A DNA stretch of 64,000 bases from NCBI GenBank assembly GCA_949317995.1, contig OX439038.1, positions 73,232,659-73,296,658 on the forward strand, given 5' to 3'. Every line of letters starts with the position of its first letter. The stretch's first letter is position 1. Shown here piece after piece: positions 59,311-64,000 of the stretch. Source of the DNA: Acholoe squamosa (lineage: Eukaryota; Annelida; Polychaeta; Phyllodocida; Polynoidae). The position numbers were made by a program, and so were the translations under genes. The notes beneath the pieces are model-generated. The model ran no database searches, had not been told where the DNA came from, and worked only from the letters and a program-made list of their open reading frames with translations.

Positions 59311-59440
59311 GCCCAAGGAGTTTTCTTTCAAATGAAACATGAAATAAGAAGAATGGTTAAATACCTTTTATTCTATAACAACCTGTATCCAAAAAAAACC
59401 AGGTGCCCACTTTTGGTGGACTGACCCATAAAGTAAATTC
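59311..59440. other. Junction between LINE relic and X2 copy d
   Basis: Short AT-rich sequence with no identifiable feature. Confidence 0.4.
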
Positions 59441-60090
59441 AAACTGTATGAACATAGATTCATGCATGAAATGACGGGAAAGCACCCTGCTCCCTGCAAG
59501 TCATTCCACCACTTCCACTTAATTAGATTTTTTTAAAGAAAATTGAGAGATTGCAACATGTGTGAATGAGGAGCTGAAGAACTCAAAGTGCTCAACTCTA
59601 AAAACTCACAAACAAAATTTTCGCTCCTAATCATTTCATCTTCTGGTAGACTTCTGAATACCTGATTCTTTGTAGATATGGTTTGCCATATTTTTTTCCA
59701 TCCTCCCTATTTCAATACTGCGCATCATGTATTTCATATTGCATCCATGGCATATTACATAATATACCATGCACACCCCTATGTAGTCTGTAATGTCTTA
59801 CTTTCATACAATCTCTAGGTTATCTCTAGTTTATTGCTCTAACCAATCTGGCTACCTTATTGTGTGTCAAATAAGATAGATGAGATGCAGCCATATCTAT
59901 ACTGAAGGAGTCCAATCATTGGTACTTCCCACTAGGGATAGCAATATCAGAAGCCTGAATGGATACCAGTGAGAGTGGGCACATCTAGCGATCTTTCATA
60001 ATAATGATGGTTGAATATAGAGTCTCCATGACAGTTGTTATGGCACAGTATAGCCATTATACTACAGAACCATGCATGTTTATGTACCTT
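59440..60090. repeat. Segmental repeat X2, copy d
   Basis: Only the second half of X2 is present here (AGAGATTGCAAC onward). It joins directly to X1 copy c, the same order as in the 43-48 kb region. Confidence 0.75.
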
Positions 60091-61020
60091 TGATCGTTAT
60101 ATGAGGGCCTTAAGGGATGAGAGTCTGAAGGCCAGTCTGTGCTTTGCTACATGCGTCATATTCTTGAATGAGGTTGCAGAGTGCTTAAACAATAGCAAGC
60201 ACACTTAATATATAAAATGTTTTTACTATCATTAAACTTATTTACCAACTAAAATTATTTAGCCTCTCCTGTGTACAAATTATAAATAACCTAGTGACTG
60301 GACTAAAGAGATAAAGTAACAGAGTATTCATTGTTTTCAGACACACATGTGCATGTTTGGAGTACTAAAACCAAGAAGTGATTGTCAGCTCTACTTTTAT
60401 TTTCTTTTCTTTTCAATCTAGGCAGTTATTAGTATTTTGATTAGAATAGTTTTAACCAACATCACAATCCAAGCTGGCAGTACAATTCTAATAGATTCAA
60501 AGATAAATACAGTATGATGTTTGTTCAGAAATGTTCATAGTATTGCAGACCGAAAAATATGCATCTAGAATGAGGGCATCATGTAATGTAGACAGTAGAA
60601 ATGATTATATGAGTCTGTACTCAACCGCATGTTACTCCATGCATACAATGTTGACCTGTGTAAGTGTCCAGGGCTTATTGATTAAAAACATTAATTATAT
60701 AATACCTCCTCCTCTCAGTCCTTAGAAGGCCACTAGTTTGATATTGTCTGTAGTACTGCACAATTAAGGTGTGTCTTATATGTGAGGACAACTTCAAGTG
60801 TACCCTTCAGAATGCCCTTTTGCTCAGGCAGTGTAGTACTATATCAAATAGGTCCAACACTGCTTAGGCCTAAATCAAGTCTTATGAACATTAAGTTAGG
60901 TTGTGCCTTATTAACATCTTTGCCATCTATTCTGGAGACTATGATGAAAAGATGTGCACAGCCATGTTGTTCCCACCCATATGAAAAACACATTATGCTC
61001 ATTCAAGGATTGATTATCCC
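60090..61020. repeat. Segmental repeat X1, copy c
   Basis: CTAGAATGAGGGCATCATGT and AATAGCAAGCACACTTAATA match copy a exactly over 20 bases each, so copies a and c are closest. Confidence 0.8.
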
Positions 61021-61124
61021 TTACCCAGGTAATCATATAAAACCGCTGCCTATGCAGTTTATATGGAATCTCTCCAGACAATACAATTTACTCTATTCTC
61101 TCCAGACAATACAATTTACTATAG

Positions 61125-63450
61125 AGGTTGTAGATTACCAAAGCAATGGCATGCACATTTAATATATGGAATGTTTCTACTGTCATTGAAGTCTACCTAC
61201 ATTTTCATCCCTCTAGCTCTCCCAGTGACTTAATTAGAAGGATAACTTATGCTTTGTTTGTTTTCATTCACACATCATGTTCATATTTGGAGTACTAAAC
61301 CAAAGTAATGATAATAATTTTAACCAACATTAACATTCAAAGATATGTATGGTATGATGTTTTTTAGAAATGGTATTGCAGACATAAATATAGACTTCTA
61401 GAATGAGGGCAAATCATATAATCTATACAGTAGAATTGACAATCTGAATCCATACTCAACCTCATCTTACTGCATGCATACAGTATTGGCCTCCGCAAGT
61501 GTCCCAGCACCAATGATACCTCCCCCTCACAGTGCTATTAAATCTTAGACAGCCACTTTTTTAAAATTGCCCTAGTACTTCACATGGAAGGCTCATACAT
61601 GAGGATGACTTGAATCGTGCCTTTTACAATGCCCTTTAACCCTGTGGGGTAGTATTATATCAAATAAGACCTAAAATGCTTAAAGCAAGCGTTATATGCA
61701 TACAGTTAGTTTGTCCCTAATAAACATCTTCTCCATACATGCTGGGCACTGTGAGAATACAGCCTTGGTAGATAACTCACCGGTGTTACTATGATGCATG
61801 CTACTGACCCTTTACTATAGAATAGATATACTCTCAAAGGGTTAGCCTCCTGCACCAATAAAGACCGGGGGAGCTACCAATAGCACTGCATTGATGCATC
61901 ATAATAAAGACAAATATGAACAAGAGTCATGATGACGCTTTTTAGGGTACAGCTTGCATAAGGCAACTGTGATCTGGCATGCTCTCTCCTCTCATTATTT
62001 CAATATATTCTTCTGTAATGGCACATGTGTCGAGCCATATACTTCATTTTCTTTACAGGTGGTGTTCAACGAAAGTAAATCATAGCCAGGGGATGACTGG
62101 TACAGATTACGTTTTTTCATCAAAGCTAGGAATGATATACAAAATTACATTTTGATATCAAAAGCAAAGACCACCCTTTTTTCTCATGATGTCCTCTTGA
62201 TAGTTATCATATTGAAAAAGGGATTCTGAGGTATATAGTAGCACATCCACTGATTTAGGGGCAGGGAGCAGGCTTCTCTGTTGCATTATTCTATGACGTC
62301 ACTATAACGTAGATTGACATTATATCACCTAAGATATTTCAGTTGGGGTATTTGATGCAAATCATCAAAAGAAATACACAAGAAATACACTCATAGATTA
62401 TGTATGAGGAGCATGTGTTTGAGAATCATCAGGGCTGTCTAGTCAATGATATGATACCCATTGCAACATCATAGAAAGCACCAGACAGGTCTGTTTCCCA
62501 CTTTAATAAAAGCAGATGTAGTTATTAGTATGTCGTAGTCTTTTGTTCAATATAAAGCCTACCGAAAAATACCATCGTGGAAATATGGTGGTCTTTTCTT
62601 CTAAATTACAATATTTTGAAGATAAAATTTATCTCCCAGATTATATTTGATTGTGTCTCCTTTTCTTAATAGCCTGCCATCGAGCTTTCCTTTACTCTCC
62701 TACTCAACAGCCCATAGTAACAGCAGTTCCCTATTTCATTCCATGTCTTCTACCCCTTTCACCCAACTCCTCCACCTCTTGCAAGCTTTCCACTGCCTTT
62801 AGCCCCTGAGGCCATGATCAGCCCACATTTTACCCCCTCAGCCTCCTCCCAGAATCCCCACCCTCTCACACCTCCCTACTTTTGGCCATGCAATACTCAG
62901 ATCAGGCTTTGTATTAGACCCTTATTAGGTCGTTCAGAATGCAGCCTGGAATTCCATACTAGGCTGGATGATGATGCCTTCTCTACTGGCTCACATTTCA
63001 GTAACATTGGGCCGCTCATATTTCTATGAGCTGCTCCTCTGGGTAATACTCCTGGAGATATTGTCATGCTGAAACTTGAGGAGCCCATGGTATTTTTAAT
63101 AACCTAGTGGTACTCGCTTTTACACAGTCTTGGGGAGCCATGGACAAATCAGAGGAAGGTCTATAGAAGTTTTATAGGGCTGTAATACAATTATGTATGC
63201 GAGAATATTTTCTTCTTTTCAGCCAGACATTGATTATGGACTTCCCCAGTTTCTACTGTGGGAGTAAATTTCGTTCTAACCAAGACTTTGTCAGTATGAT
63301 TCTCTTTACCCAATACCAAATGGGTGTGTCCCCAAACCTTTCACAATCATATCATGCTTAAAGCACCATGGGCAGTGGTCAGAATGATGTATGAATGCGA
63401 CTCACCAAGTCTGCATTAGTGCATCATTCCCAACCTTCAGTAGTGTATGA
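61125..63450. repeat. Segmental repeat X1, copy d, with extension
   Basis: Best match is copy b (45.8-48.0 kb), along the whole length including the 46.8-48.0 kb extension. Copy d lacks the 143-bp MITE at the equivalent of 46100. A 22-bp direct repeat (CTCTCCAGACAATACAATTTAC at about 61071 and 61097) lies at its left edge. Confidence 0.8.
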
Positions 63451-63487
63451 CCTCCTTATATTCCACCTGGCCGTGGACCCCATTGTT

Positions 63488-63522
63488 CCTACTGTAGGTT
63501 TATTTCCAAATTCTACAGTAGG
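63488..63522. repeat. 10-bp-stem inverted repeat at SINE tail
   Basis: CCTACTGTAG and CTACAGTAGG are exact complements around 15 nt. They lie just beyond the 31-bp tandem units, so they may mark the distal end of the SINE-like element. Confidence 0.7.
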
Positions 63523-63775
63523 TTGGGCAGCAGGAGGTTTTATGAATTAGGTCAGATCTGGCAGAAGGTTTTGTGAATTGGGTCAGGTCTGGGAGGAGGT
63601 TTTGTGAATTAGGCCAAGCCTAGCAGAAGGTTTTATGAACTAGGTCATTTTCAGCATTTGACCATATTCTTCAGATAGTGCTAGTCCCAGTGGGATTCGT
63701 ACCCATGTACCAGGAGGTGCTAGGATCTCAAGTTCCATGTGCTAACCATTACACTATGACACCTCACCTGACAGG
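63523..63775 (-). mobile_element. tRNA-derived SINE, minus strand
   Basis: On the minus strand the head (63763 to 63680) reads like a tRNA: an A-box-like TAGTGTAATGGTTAGC, an anticodon-arm-like GGAACTTGAGATCC resembling tRNA-Ser, and a B-box-like GGGTACGAATCCC. The acceptor ends do not pair, so it is not a functional tRNA gene. It is followed by a tail of four 31-bp units (63532-63655 on the plus strand, GGAGGTTTT.TGAATTAGGTC). Head plus repeated body is SINE-like. No target duplication was found. Confidence 0.65.
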
Positions 63776-64000
63776 AGGAGTGTTAGAACATCTAATGATT
63801 ATTCAGATAAGAATAGTCTAAAATAAAAGAATAAAACTAAGAGAATAGCCAGTCTGGTCCCCAAAAACCGCTTCACAAAACTAAGAGAATAGATATTTCT
63901 TTAAGAAATGAGACTGGAGAAATGTTACTCTAAAGCGAGATAAAATAGCAAAGTGGTTTTCCATAATGGAATAGAAAATAGGGAAAAAACAGATGCTGTA
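63776..64000. other. Gene-free right edge
   Basis: A short duplication, AAACTAAGAGAATAG (63834 and 63878), is the only structure noticed. Confidence 0.4.

Noticed and set aside
63680-63763. Functional tRNA-Ser gene on the minus strand
   Set aside because: A- and B-box-like and anticodon-arm-like sequence is present, but the acceptor stem does not pair and a repetitive tail follows, so SINE is the better call.

Overview
The window is animal-type nuclear DNA, most likely from a marine invertebrate. It is AT-rich and carries no long intact host exons. It has many TIR elements with target-site duplications, decayed LINE copies, tRNA-like SINE material and large degenerate duplications. I cannot name the species. 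No host gene can be called with confidence, although one small promoter-like cluster near 40.4 kb deserves attention.

Layout. 1-11.7 kb is repeat-rich non-coding DNA: a 1.3 kb direct duplication (about 598-1510 and 1905-3150), a (TA)35 microsatellite (4407-4476), two tandem arrays (about 5000-5590 and 5950-6640) and a duplicated block (8.69-10.6 kb). One copy of that block carries a 161-bp mobile insertion that the other copy lacks. 11.69-22.93 kb is an 11.2 kb Ty3/gypsy-type LTR retrotransposon with near-identical LTRs. Its order is LTR, primer-binding site, an extended coiled-coil gag with a zinc knuckle, protease, the start of reverse transcriptase, integrase, a structured CpG-rich spacer, a large accessory reading frame in the env position, and LTR. 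It is broken by premature stops, frameshifts, a deletion that removed the RT catalytic core and RNase H, and a 183-bp retroposon inserted after the zinc knuckle.

22.9-28.9 kb is nearly featureless. 28.9-64 kb is a mosaic of multi-kilobase segments repeated two to four times at low identity. Younger elements interrupt them: a 146-bp hAT-like MITE, two inverted copies of a TIR element ending in GGGGTCTGTTACACAA, a 1.34 kb TA-flanked TIR element, two MITEs with 6-bp target duplications, two further TA-flanked MITEs, two LINE relics (one with a NADAR-like segment next to it), a 53-bp minisatellite, an array carrying a conserved 16-bp word, and a minus-strand tRNA-like SINE at the right end.

How it works together. 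The coding content is selfish DNA. The LTR element would supply Gag, protease and integrase, but it needs RT and RNase H from elsewhere. Its unusual part is the roughly 4 kb downstream of pol, with two atypical zinc-binding clusters, RG/RGG repeats and a charged coiled coil, and no sign of an envelope. All six substitutions between the LTRs fall at CpG sites, which fits methylation-driven decay in the host.
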